From Versatilivorator sp963663845 (GTDB lineage Bacteria; Acidobacteriota; Terriglobia; Versatilivoradales; Versatilivoraceae): DNA of 64,000 nt. Shown here piece after piece: positions 27,497 through 36,102 of the stretch. Location of the stretch: positions 3,162,001 through 3,226,000 of the forward strand of contig OY760650.2 in assembly GCA_963663845.2 (NCBI GenBank), in the 5' to 3' direction. Position numbers and translations under genes: made by a program. Under the pieces are notes generated by a model. That model worked only from the letters and a program-made list of their open reading frames with translations. It searched no databases and was not told where the DNA came from. The first letter of the stretch is position 1. The number at the start of each line of letters is the position of its first letter.

Positions 27497-28018
27497 ATGA
27501 CTGACACCCCATCCATAGCCGAAGTCTGCAAAGGTTGGTGGAATGTCTGCATCGCAGCCGATACTGGCGCTGCCCGTCGGGCCCGGGCGGAACTGCGGCG
27601 CGCAGCCAGCGTCACCGACGCCCTCGGCGTTTCGGCAACCCACGAGTTGAACCGGCGGCTCCTTCGCGCCGGGCATGACCTGCGTCAACGTTCGGACGGT
27701 CCTGACCAGTTGGCTCTGATCGCCGTGGCGCTGGCCCAAGTGGCGCAGGACCAGCGCGAAACGGCAGCCCAACGGTTCGGAGCCGGCGAGCCGAAGGCGC
27801 TGAGCGGTGTGCGGTTCAATGCCCTCATCCGGGCCAAGGAGCCACGGCGGTTGATGCGCCCGCTGGTGCGTGCACTACAGGTCGCCAAGGGCTCCGCGAA
27901 CGTGCGCCGGCTCGCCGCCGACCTTTACTGGTGGAATGACAAGACCCGGACCGTCTGGTGTTTCGACTACCATGGGGCATCGGACTCCAGGCCAACCCCG
28001 GAGGAGGCCAATTCATGA
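27497..28018 (+). CDS. cas11: Cascade small subunit Cas11e (Cse2/CasB)
   Basis: This 173-residue all-helical protein fits Cse2 in length and place. W-N-x-C near residue 15, RARAELRRAAS, and FNALIRAKEPRRLMRPLVRAL followed by DLYWWND fit the family. Two copies stabilise the displaced strand and crRNA backbone in Cascade. ATG 27497 follows GGGAGGACGC. The stop overlaps the cas7 start (ATGA). Confidence 0.88.
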   Translation: MTDTPSIAEVCKGWWNVCIAADTGAARRARAELRRAASVTDALGVSATHELNRRLLRAGHDLRQRSDGPDQLALIAVALAQVAQDQRETAAQRFGAGEPKALSGVRFNALIRAKEPRRLMRPLVRALQVAKGSANVRRLAADLYWWNDKTRTVWCFDYHGASDSRPTPEEANS

Positions 28019-29085
28019 GCTGTTTTCTGCAACTGCATTACCTGACCGTCTATCCCCTTTCCAATCCCAACCGTGACGACCTCGGCCGCCCCAAGACGGC
28101 TAACTACGGCGGTGCGCCGAGGTTGAGAATCTCCAGCCAGTCTCTGAAGCGGGCGGTCCGTCTATCGCCGGCCATGAAGACCGGGCTTCAGGGTCATCTG
28201 GGCGACCGGACTCAGCGGATCGGCGAGGTCGTCCGGGAGGCCTTGGCTGGCAGCGCGGTCAGTGAAGACCGGGTGACCGAGATCGCCGCCAAGGTGGCTG
28301 ACGTCTTCGGCAAGCTGGATACCGGTGCGGAAAAGAAGGGCGCCATTCGGACCCGGCAGTTGGCGTTCATCTCGCCGGAGGAATGTGCCGCGGCTATAGA
28401 GATGGCAAGGAAGGCGCTGGCGGGTGAGGAATTGCCGGACCTCAAGCAACTGAAGAAGCGGGTGCTGCGGACAGCCGACGGCGCGGCTGACTTGGCCATG
28501 TTCGGCCGCATGCTGGCCGACGATCCCGACTTCAACCGCGAGGCAGCCGTACAAGTCAGCCACGCGCTGACCACGCACCGCGCGCTGGTGGAGGACGACT
28601 ACTATACCGCCGTCGACGACCTGAAGACTCCGTCCGAGGACTCCGGTGCGGGTTTTGTGGGCGAAGCCAGCTTCGGATCTGGAGTGTTCTATACCTACGC
28701 CTGTGTGGACATTGAGTTGTTGGCTAAGAATCTCGCCGGAGACCGTGAACTGGCCGCTCGCGCCGCCGGAGCCTTGGTCGAGGCCATGGCGACGGCCACG
28801 CCCTCGGGGAAGCGCAACAGCTTCGCCCACCAGACCCGCGCCGGTTACATCCGGGCCGAGAGAGGCGATGCCCAGCCTCGCAGTCTGGCGGGGGCGTTTT
28901 TCAAGCCGGTGGATGACACAGACCTGATGGCGGCGTCGGTCGCGGCGTTGGAGACAATGGCAGACCGCCTCGACGCCGCCTACGGCGCCTGCTGTGAAGC
29001 CTCCGAAGTCATGAACGTGGCGGTAGGGCAGGGCACGCTGAAGGACATTTGTGACTTTGTCCGGGGGGCGGTGGCCGATGACTGA
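28015..29085 (+). CDS. cas7: Cascade backbone subunit Cas7e (Cse4/CasC)
   Basis: This 356-residue protein forms the six-subunit crRNA-binding backbone. QLHYLTVYPLSNPNRDDLGRPKTANYGGAPRLRISSQSLKRAVR is the Cas7e N-terminal signature. GFVGEASFGSGVFYTYACVDIE and PSGKRNSFAHQTRAGYI are further family segments. ATG 28015 has GGAGGAGG upstream and overlaps cas11 by 4 bp. Confidence 0.95.
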   Translation: MSCFLQLHYLTVYPLSNPNRDDLGRPKTANYGGAPRLRISSQSLKRAVRLSPAMKTGLQGHLGDRTQRIGEVVREALAGSAVSEDRVTEIAAKVADVFGKLDTGAEKKGAIRTRQLAFISPEECAAAIEMARKALAGEELPDLKQLKKRVLRTADGAADLAMFGRMLADDPDFNREAAVQVSHALTTHRALVEDDYYTAVDDLKTPSEDSGAGFVGEASFGSGVFYTYACVDIELLAKNLAGDRELAARAAGALVEAMATATPSGKRNSFAHQTRAGYIRAERGDAQPRSLAGAFFKPVDDTDLMAASVAALETMADRLDAAYGACCEASEVMNVAVGQGTLKDICDFVRGAVADD

Positions 29086-29782
29086 GTTCGTGATCTTCAC
29101 GCTGGCCGCGCCGATGGGGGCATTCGCCGATCTGGCCGGTCACGAGAGGCGTCATTCCGGCACTTGGCCGGCCCGCTCTGCGGTGCTTGGGTTGGTCGGC
29201 GCGGCCCTCGGCGTCCGGCGGGATGAAGCCACCGGGCAGCAGAGGCTGTCGCGCTGGCGCACCGCGGTGTCGGTGCTGTCTCGGGGAGTCGCCTACCGCG
29301 ACTTTCACACGGTGCAGACGGTTCCGACGGCACGCATCAGGCGGCCGGCAACGCGGCGGGACGCGCTGAAGGCGCTCGAAAGCAAAGACAAGCCAGTGAT
29401 TACCTGGCGGGACTATCGTAGCGACTGCGCTTTCGGTGTAGCGCTGTGGGGCGGGGAAGATTCCGAAGAAGTCCGCAACGCCCTGATCCGTCCTCACTTC
29501 ACCCTCTACCTGGGACGCAAGAGCTGTCCACTATCCGCCCCGACGGCGTCGAAAGTCATCCAGGCCGCCAACCCGGTCGAGGCGCTGGCTCGTATCCACA
29601 TTCCCCCGTTTCTGGAAGGTCTGTTGGACCCGAAAAGGCCCATAATGGTGGTCTCCGAGGAACCCCTGGACGGGGGCAGGCATGAGATCCGGTGGGACGA
29701 GCCGCTGGACCGAGCCTCCTGGCATTTTGGGCCCCGCAGGGTGTATGTGGCCCGTCCGCGCGAATCAGGGACGCACCCATGA
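29078..29782 (+). CDS. cas5: Cascade subunit Cas5e (CasD)
   Basis: This 234-residue RAMP-fold protein caps the 5' handle of the crRNA. The N-terminus FVIFTLAAPMGAFADLAGHERRHSGTWPARSAVLGLVGAALG is the Cas5 signature, as is TWRDYRSDCAFGVALWG in the middle. ATG 29078 overlaps the cas7 end by 8 bp and the stop overlaps cas6 by 4 bp. Confidence 0.94.
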   Translation: MTEFVIFTLAAPMGAFADLAGHERRHSGTWPARSAVLGLVGAALGVRRDEATGQQRLSRWRTAVSVLSRGVAYRDFHTVQTVPTARIRRPATRRDALKALESKDKPVITWRDYRSDCAFGVALWGGEDSEEVRNALIRPHFTLYLGRKSCPLSAPTASKVIQAANPVEALARIHIPPFLEGLLDPKRPIMVVSEEPLDGGRHEIRWDEPLDRASWHFGPRRVYVARPRESGTHP

Positions 29783-30480
29783 CACTCTATCTCTCACGGC
29801 TGACGCTGAACCGGGAGGCTCCGGCCGCGGCGCTGTTGCCCCTGCTGAACCCACGGGAGCCGGGAATGGCGGCGGACGCTCATCACCGGCTGATCTGGTC
29901 GGTCTTTGCCGACAGCGCGGACCGCCGGCGGGATTTCCTCTGGCGGCATGACGGGCAGGGCCGCTTCTACACGCTTTCAAGACGGCAGCCGCAATCGAGC
30001 AGCCTCTTCAACCCGCCCGAGAGCAAGGCCTTCAATCCGGTTCTTCGTACGGGCGATCGGCTGCAATTCACCTTGCGGGCCAATGCCACCAAGGACCGCG
30101 CAGCCGTCAGCCGGATGGAGAAGTCCGCCAGGCGCGGCAAGAGCCGGCGGGTGGATGTGGTGATGGACCTCCTGCGGTCCGCGCCCGAGAACGGAAAGCG
30201 TGGAGCCATCCGGGACCGCACGGCACAAGCCGCGGCCGAGGCCTGGATGGCCCGGCAGGGAACCGCCCGGGGATTCGAACCGAGAATGACCTTGGTGGAA
30301 GGCTATTCCACTATAGAGTTGGGCCGCAGGCGTCGTGAGGGAGCCACGTTCGGCATTCTCGACCTGACGGGGATCCTTGCCGTGACCGACCCGGAGGCGT
30401 TCCTGGCTGCGCTGGCGACGGGATTCGGCCGAGCCAAGGCCTGGGGCTGCGGGCTCATGTTGATCCGTCGGGCAAGATGA
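29779..30480 (+). CDS. cas6: CRISPR pre-crRNA endoribonuclease Cas6e (CasE)
   Basis: This 233-residue protein cuts pre-crRNA at the repeat hairpin and stays bound to the 3' handle. Visible features are LSRLTLNREAP at the start, DAHHRLIWSVFADS with the expected active-site His, RDFLWR, and a C-terminal Gly-rich GFGRAKAWGCGLMLIRRA that is the RAMP signature loop. It overlaps cas5 and cas1 by 4 bp each. Confidence 0.94.
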   Translation: MTLYLSRLTLNREAPAAALLPLLNPREPGMAADAHHRLIWSVFADSADRRRDFLWRHDGQGRFYTLSRRQPQSSSLFNPPESKAFNPVLRTGDRLQFTLRANATKDRAAVSRMEKSARRGKSRRVDVVMDLLRSAPENGKRGAIRDRTAQAAAEAWMARQGTARGFEPRMTLVEGYSTIELGRRRREGATFGILDLTGILAVTDPEAFLAALATGFGRAKAWGCGLMLIRRAR

Positions 30481-31412
30481 TGCTGCCAGGCCTTCCGCCT
30501 CCGAAACCGATTCCGCTCAAGGAACGCGCGGCGCTGGTCTTCGTCGAACGCGCGCAGATTGACGTCGTGGACGGGGCGTTCGTGGCCATCGCCGCCGATG
30601 GCGTGCGGACCCATATCCCCATCGGGGGCGTTGCCTGCCTGATGCTGGAGCCCGGGGCCCGAATCAGCCATGCCGCCATTTCCTTGGCCGCCAGGGCCGG
30701 AACCTTGGTGACCTGGATTGGCGAAGCGGGCGTCAGGTTCTATTCCGCGGGGCAGCCGGGCGGGGCGCGCTCCGACAAGCTTCTGTGGCAAGCGCAACTG
30801 GCTCTCGACCCGTCTGCACGGCTGCGGGTCGTTCGCAAGATGTACGCTTTGCGATTCGGCCAGGCTCCACCCCTCAAACGCTCGATCGATCAGTTGAGGG
30901 GAATCGAGGGACAGCGGGTGCGGCACACCTACCGGCTGCTGGCCAAGCGGTACGGCGTCATATGGAAGAGGCGCCACTACGATCCCACCGACTGGGACGG
31001 CGCCGACGTCGGCAACCGCTGCCTCTCCGCCGCCACCGCCTGCCTGCACGGACTCACCGAAGCGGCAGTGCTGGCTGCGGGATACGCTCCAGCCATCGGC
31101 TTCCTTCACACCGGAAAGCCGCGAAGCTTCGTCTACGACATCGCCGATCTGTGGAAACTGCAGACGGTCGTACCGGAGGCATTCCGCGTCGCAGGGCGTC
31201 AGCAGAAAGGGAAGCTCGACATGCCCCTCGAGAGGGCGGTGCGCCTGGCCTGCCGCGACAGCTTCCGCAAGACGGGGCTGCTCAAGCAAATTATTCCAGG
31301 CATCGAGGAAGTGCTGGCCGCCGGAGAGCTGCCCCGACCCGAGCCTCCCCCCGAAGCGATTGGGCCCGCGTTTGAAGAGGAGCAGAGCGGCGATGATGGT
31401 TATCGTGGTTAA
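30477..31412 (+). CDS. cas1: CRISPR adaptation integrase Cas1e
   Basis: This 311-residue integrase inserts spacers with Cas2. The catalytic helix region HGLTEAAVLAAGYAPAIGFLHTGKPRSFVYDIADLWK contains the conserved His and Asp metal ligands of Cas1e. The N-terminal beta domain (about residues 1-90) is complete. The start overlaps cas6 by 4 bp, and cas2 begins 19 bp before its end. Confidence 0.96.
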   Translation: MMLPGLPPPKPIPLKERAALVFVERAQIDVVDGAFVAIAADGVRTHIPIGGVACLMLEPGARISHAAISLAARAGTLVTWIGEAGVRFYSAGQPGGARSDKLLWQAQLALDPSARLRVVRKMYALRFGQAPPLKRSIDQLRGIEGQRVRHTYRLLAKRYGVIWKRRHYDPTDWDGADVGNRCLSAATACLHGLTEAAVLAAGYAPAIGFLHTGKPRSFVYDIADLWKLQTVVPEAFRVAGRQQKGKLDMPLERAVRLACRDSFRKTGLLKQIIPGIEEVLAAGELPRPEPPPEAIGPAFEEEQSGDDGYRG

Positions 31413-31683
31413 CAACGTTCCACCGCGCCTGCGGGGGAGACTGGCGGTGTGGCTGCTGGAAATCCGAGCCGGTGTCTACGTAGGCTTCTATTCGGCCCGA
31501 GTGAGAGAACGAATCTGGGAACAGGTCCGGGGTGGGATCGAAGACGGCGACGCCGTAATCTGCTGGAGCGCGCCGACGGACCAGGGCTTCGACTTCGACA
31601 CCGTGGGAATCAATCGCAGAATGCCTGTGGGGTTTGACGGGCTGAAACTCGTCAGCTTTGCGCCACAGGAAAAACGTGCGTGA
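31393..31683 (+). CDS. cas2: CRISPR adaptation protein Cas2e
   Basis: This 96-residue protein begins MMVIVVNNVPPRLRGRLAVWLLEI, the type I-E Cas2 signature, followed by AGVYVGFYSARVRERIWEQV. It is the structural centre of the Cas1-Cas2 integrase. There is no C-terminal DnaQ domain, unlike some I-E Cas2 proteins. ATG 31393 (the first of two in tandem) was chosen over a longer frame. Last cas gene; the leader follows. Confidence 0.93.
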   Translation: MMVIVVNNVPPRLRGRLAVWLLEIRAGVYVGFYSARVRERIWEQVRGGIEDGDAVICWSAPTDQGFDFDTVGINRRMPVGFDGLKLVSFAPQEKRA

Positions 31684-31779
31684 TAGTGGGGGTTACAATT
31701 ACCTTCGCGGGCATGGGTAATCTTGGTAGCAATCAACGCAACCTACAACTCTCTGCACATCAATAACATGGAGATTAGT
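31684..31779 (+). promoter_or_regulatory. CRISPR leader of array 1
   Basis: These 96 bp separate the cas2 stop and the first repeat. The end nearest the array is relatively AT-rich (CAATAACATGGAGATTAGT). Its position downstream of cas1-cas2 is the usual I-E leader arrangement. I could not mark a convincing IHF site or -10 box. Confidence 0.7.
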
Positions 31780-34700
31780 CTGTTCCCCGCAGGCGCGGGG
31801 ATGAACCGCCGGGCTTTCTGGGGAACCCGGCCTGCGTGGACTGTTCCCCGCAGGCGCGGGGATGAACCGGGCTACGGTCCCTGAAGATGTGAAACTCTAC
31901 ACTGTTCCCCGCAGGCGCGGGGATGAACCGGTTCGGTGCGGCAGGGTACGGTGCGGCGGGGCCTGTTCCCCGCAGGCGCGGGGATGAACCGCTTTCCGCG
32001 TTGCTCCGCGATACCGTCGGCGACTGTTCCCCGCAGGCGCGGGGATGAACCGTACCGCAGGCCGTTTCTCTTTCCGTATCAGCTCTGTTCCCCGCAGGCG
32101 CGGGGATGAACCGATCCGGAACCGGGTCGGCGGGGTCGGCGAGCTCTGTTCCCCGCAGGCGCGGGGATGAACCGATGCTGATCGACGCCACAAAGGACGA
32201 TGACGACTGTTCCCCGCAGGCGCGGGGATGAACCGGAGGCGAGGAAGAGAGCAGCGCCCGGTTCTTCCTGTTCCCCGCAGGCGCGGGGATGAACCGTCGA
32301 CGAAGCCCTGGCCACCACGGTCGAGGGCCTGTTCCCCGCAGGCGCGGGGATGAACCGTACCGGGCAACGATCCCGCCGGTCGATCAGCTCTGTTCCCCGC
32401 AGGCGCGGGGATGAACCGGACCAGGTGGGCCGCGACGTCTCGCGTCTCGACTGTTCCCCGCAGGCGCGGGGATGAACCGTCTGGATACAGTGGTTGTGAT
32501 GCCGCGCGACACTGTTCCCCGCAGGCGCGGGGATGAACCGTCGGCGACCGCTCAGGGGCTGTATTTTGGAGCCTGTTCCCCGCAGGCGCGGGGATGAACC
32601 GGCGGCCTCCCCGGTGTCGACCTAAGAGGGGTTCTGTTCCCCGCAGGCGCGGGGATGAACCGCCTATGCCCTCACGGACTGGGTGCGCTATTCGCTGTTC
32701 CCCGCAGGCGCGGGGATGAACCGGTACGGAGATGCTCGCGCTCCTGCCGGCGAAGCTGTTCCCCGCAGGCGCGGGGATGAACCGGCGCTGGAGGGGCTGA
32801 AATACCAGCTGACGAACTGTTCCCCGCAGGCGCGGGGATGAACCTCTGGTCGACCGGCTGCCGCGCTTTCGCTGCGGCTGTTCCCCGCAGGCGCGGGGAT
32901 GAACCGGCTTCCTCGTGTCCAGCAAGTGCCACTCGGTGCTGTTCCCCGCAGGCGCGGGGATGAACCGAGGCTGGCGGCATGACCGAGCTCGGATGTGGCC
33001 TGTTCCCCGCAGGCGCGGGGATGAACCGGAGGCAGAACATGCAAACTGCTGAAAACGAAACTGTTCCCCGCAGGCGCGGGGATGAACCGCCGTCCGGCAC
33101 TTCATTCTTGAAGGACTTGCGCTGTTCCCCGCAGGCGCGGGGATGAACCGGTCCATTGATGAATGTCCGGCTAACCCACATCCTGTTCCCCGCAGGCGCG
33201 GGGATGAACCTAGGTGACGGACTGGTCCGCGAGGGCCTGCGGTCTGTTCCCCGCAGGCGCGGGGATGAACCGCCCAGCTTCAGGTTTTCGAGCTTCGTGA
33301 ATTCCTGTTCCCCGCAGGCGCGGGGATGAACCGTGTTCCATCCCGAGGAACTGACCTTTTGGAACCTGTTCCCCGCAGGCGCGGGGATGAACCGTCCGCG
33401 ACCATCCGTTCGGGGTCCCACACGCCCTGTTCCCCGCAGGCGCGGGGATGAACCGGATTGGCGAGCGTCGCGCCATTCGGGTTCGGTCTGTTCCCCGCAG
33501 GCGCGGGGATGAACCGTCGGTGACCGTGTAGGTGACGGTGACTTGGCCCTGTTCCCCGCAGGCGCGGGGATGAACCGGTGCTGGCTCAAGACTGATTTTT
33601 GTTTGGTAGCTGTTCCCCGCAGGCGCGGGGATGAACCGGCCCTGGACAGAGCCCTTATCTGGATGACATTCTGTTCCCCGCAGGCGCGGGGATGAACCGA
33701 TTTTGAACTCTTAGCCTCTGGAAACTCTGTCCTGTTCCCCGCAGGCGCGGGGATGAACCGACTTTTCCGCATCACTGCCTCGATGACATCGACTGTTCCC
33801 CGCAGGCGCGGGGATGAACCGAGATTCAGCGCATGGCTCAGGAGATCGATCTCCTGTTCCCCGCAGGCGCGGGGATGAACCGGGTTGTTCTGTCTGGTGA
33901 AGCAGGCTGCAGCGCTGTTCCCCGCAGGCGCGGGGATGAACCGGTGAACCCAAATGGCGGCCCAATAGCCGAACACTGTTCCCCGCAGGCGCGGGGATGA
34001 ACCGAACAACCCCTTCGCCCGCCCCACCCCCGGGGCCTGTTCCCCGCAGGCGCGGGGATGAACCGTCACGAAAGGGGCTGGGGCGCTTGAAGCCGCCCTG
34101 TTCCCCGCAGGCGCGGGGATGAACCGCCCTTGTGATAGGGGCAAATCAGCAGCCCCTTCTGTTCCCCGCAGGCGCGGGGATGAACCGTCCCTCGAGGTAG
34201 ACGAGGCGGTGAGTTTCGCCTGTTCCCCGCAGGCGCGGGGATGAACCGCACTTGATCAGGAAAGTGCTCCGGTCGCCGGGCTGTTCCCCGCAGGCGCGGG
34301 GATGAACCGTTTGATCTCCAGGGGCAGCCGCAGGACCCGAGCTGTTCCCCGCAGGCGCGGGGATGAACCGTCTCCACGGCTGACCGGCGGGCGGGGGCGT
34401 GCCTGTTCCCCGCAGGCGCGGGGATGAACCGGCTTCGACCGATCAATCCCAGCAACGCCGGGGCTGTTCCCCGCAGGCGCGGGGATGAACCGCCGGCCGA
34501 GGCGATCTATACCGACCGGATGCGCTGTTCCCCGCAGGCGCGGGGATGAACCGGTGGCCACCCACCCCCGCTTTCTCGACCGCGGCTGTTCCCCGCAGGC
34601 GCGGGGATGAACCGCTGAGAATTGGTTGAAGATTCAGCTCCACGGACTGTTCCCCGCAGGCGCGGGGATGAACCGTTGGGAGCCGCGCTCAGCTTCCGGA

Positions 34701-35895
34701 GGATATCCTGTTCCCCGCAGGCGCGGGGATGAACCGCTGGAAATCGACCAAATGCCGAAGGAGGCGATCTGTTCCCCGCAGGCGCGGGGATGAACCGCGT
34801 CAACCGTGGGGCGGAATCCGCTTCCCGGTCTGTTCCCCGCAGGCGCGGGGATGAACCGGTCAAGACCGTTCCCATCGACCTGATTACCCCCTGTTCCCCG
34901 CAGGCGCGGGGATGAACCGTAGGCGGGTAGGCGGGTAGGCGGGTAGGCGGGCTGTTCCCCGCAGGCGCGGGGATGAACCGGCAGATATCAGCGCGTCGAG
35001 CCCGTGGTCCACCTGTTCCCCGCAGGCGCGGGGATGAACCGCGGTGCAACGTTGGCAGTCTGGCGGCGTTGAACTGTTCCCCGCAGGCGCGGGGATGAAC
35101 CGGCTGTCGGAGCGCATCTCGCAGATCGAGAGCACTGTTCCCCGCAGGCGCGGGGATGAACCGCTGGTCAACGCGCTGCTGAGCGACGGAGAGGACTGTT
35201 CCCCGCAGGCGCGGGGATGAACCGGGCTGTTTCCCTTCATGCCGCAAACCGATAATCTGTTCCCCGCAGGCGCGGGGATGAACCGTAGGGGGCCGTCCCG
35301 GCCGCCGCCGCTAAGTCCTGTTCCCCGCAGGCGCGGGGATGAACCGAGCGTGTGGGATTGGGCGGGGTGGCTCCAGGGCTGTTCCCCGCAGGCGCGGGGA
35401 TGAACCGACTGTGCATTCTAGTCACGGGGCGGGTGTGGTCTGTTCCCCGCAGGCGCGGGGATGAACCGTTGGTCTATACCCTGCGGACGGACGCCTCGAA
35501 CTGTTCCCCGCAGGCGCGGGGATGAACCGTCGTTTGATAGGGCTGGGATTCCTGGGTTTGACTGTTCCCCGCAGGCGCGGGGATGAACCGACGGCGATCC
35601 CCTACGAGGAATTCGCCGAGGTCTGTTCCCCGCAGGCGCGGGGATGAACCGCGCGGCTGATGCGCGACACCGCTACCCGCGAGCTGTTCCCCGCAGGCGC
35701 GGGGATGAACCGCGGGCCGGGCGGCGGCGGGGTAGCGGGCCGTACTGTTCCCCGCAGGCGCGGGGATGAACCGGAGCCCTCCGCGACTTCGGCCAGCAGT
35801 GGCTCCTGTTCCCCGCAGGCGCGGGGATGAACCGCCCTTGACGTTTCAGGAACGGCTCGGTAGTGACTGTTCCCCGCAGGCGCGGGGATGAACCG
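31780..35895 (+). CRISPR. Type I-E CRISPR array 1: 68 repeats, 67 spacers
   Basis: The 29-bp repeat begins CTGTTCCCCGCAGGCG and ends CGGGGATGAACCG; spacers are 32 bp. Repeat starts at 31780, 31841, 32451, 33671, 34891 and 35867 all fit an exact 61-bp period, giving 68 copies. The inner CCCCGC/GCGGGG arms form the Cas6e hairpin. Repeats at 32817 and 33183 end in T instead of G. The last repeat is intact, not degenerate. The spacer at 34920-34951 is a pure 8-mer tandem repeat. Confidence 0.99.
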
Positions 35896-36102
35896 GGAGC
35901 TGTTTCTGCTCAGCTTCCACCGGGTGCGGAAGAGAGACGTGGCGGCCACCCGGAGATCGGGCAAGACGCTGCGGAAATAGCGACAGGGCCGCCCGAAGAC
36001 GGCCCTGCTTGCCGGGATTTACAGCGTTCGCCCAGAGCGCTCCCGGCCGGCGCTGAGAGCAATATAGCACGAAAATGGCGAAAGAGGCGTGTGGCCAACA
36101 CC
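35896..36102. other. Gap between array 1 and IS 1; possible leader of array 2
   Basis: No gene is seen. A hairpin CAGGGCCG-N8-CGGCCCTG lies at 35984-36007 and may end array-1 transcription. A more AT-rich stretch (GAGAGCAATATAGCACGAAAATGGCG) follows near 36055-36080. With the two IS removed, this segment would lead straight into the first repeat of array 2 at 40332. Confidence 0.5.
36093..36102. repeat. Left target-site duplication of IS 1
   Basis: GGCCAACACC, repeated exactly at 38196-38205 on the other side of the element. Confidence 0.92.

Noticed and set aside
30262..30285. GGGGATTCGAACCGAG resembling a tRNA T-arm
   Set aside because: It lies inside cas6 coding sequence and no acceptor or anticodon stem can be built around it.
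31684..31779. An IHF-binding site in the CRISPR leader
   Set aside because: ATCAA occurs twice but neither is followed by the TTR half at the right spacing.
31897..35964. Long minus-strand open frames of repeating RFIPAPAGN, VHPRACGEQ and GSSPRLRGT units
   Set aside because: They are translations of the CRISPR repeats; the 61-bp period shifts the frame by one each time, giving three recurring peptides. Not genes.
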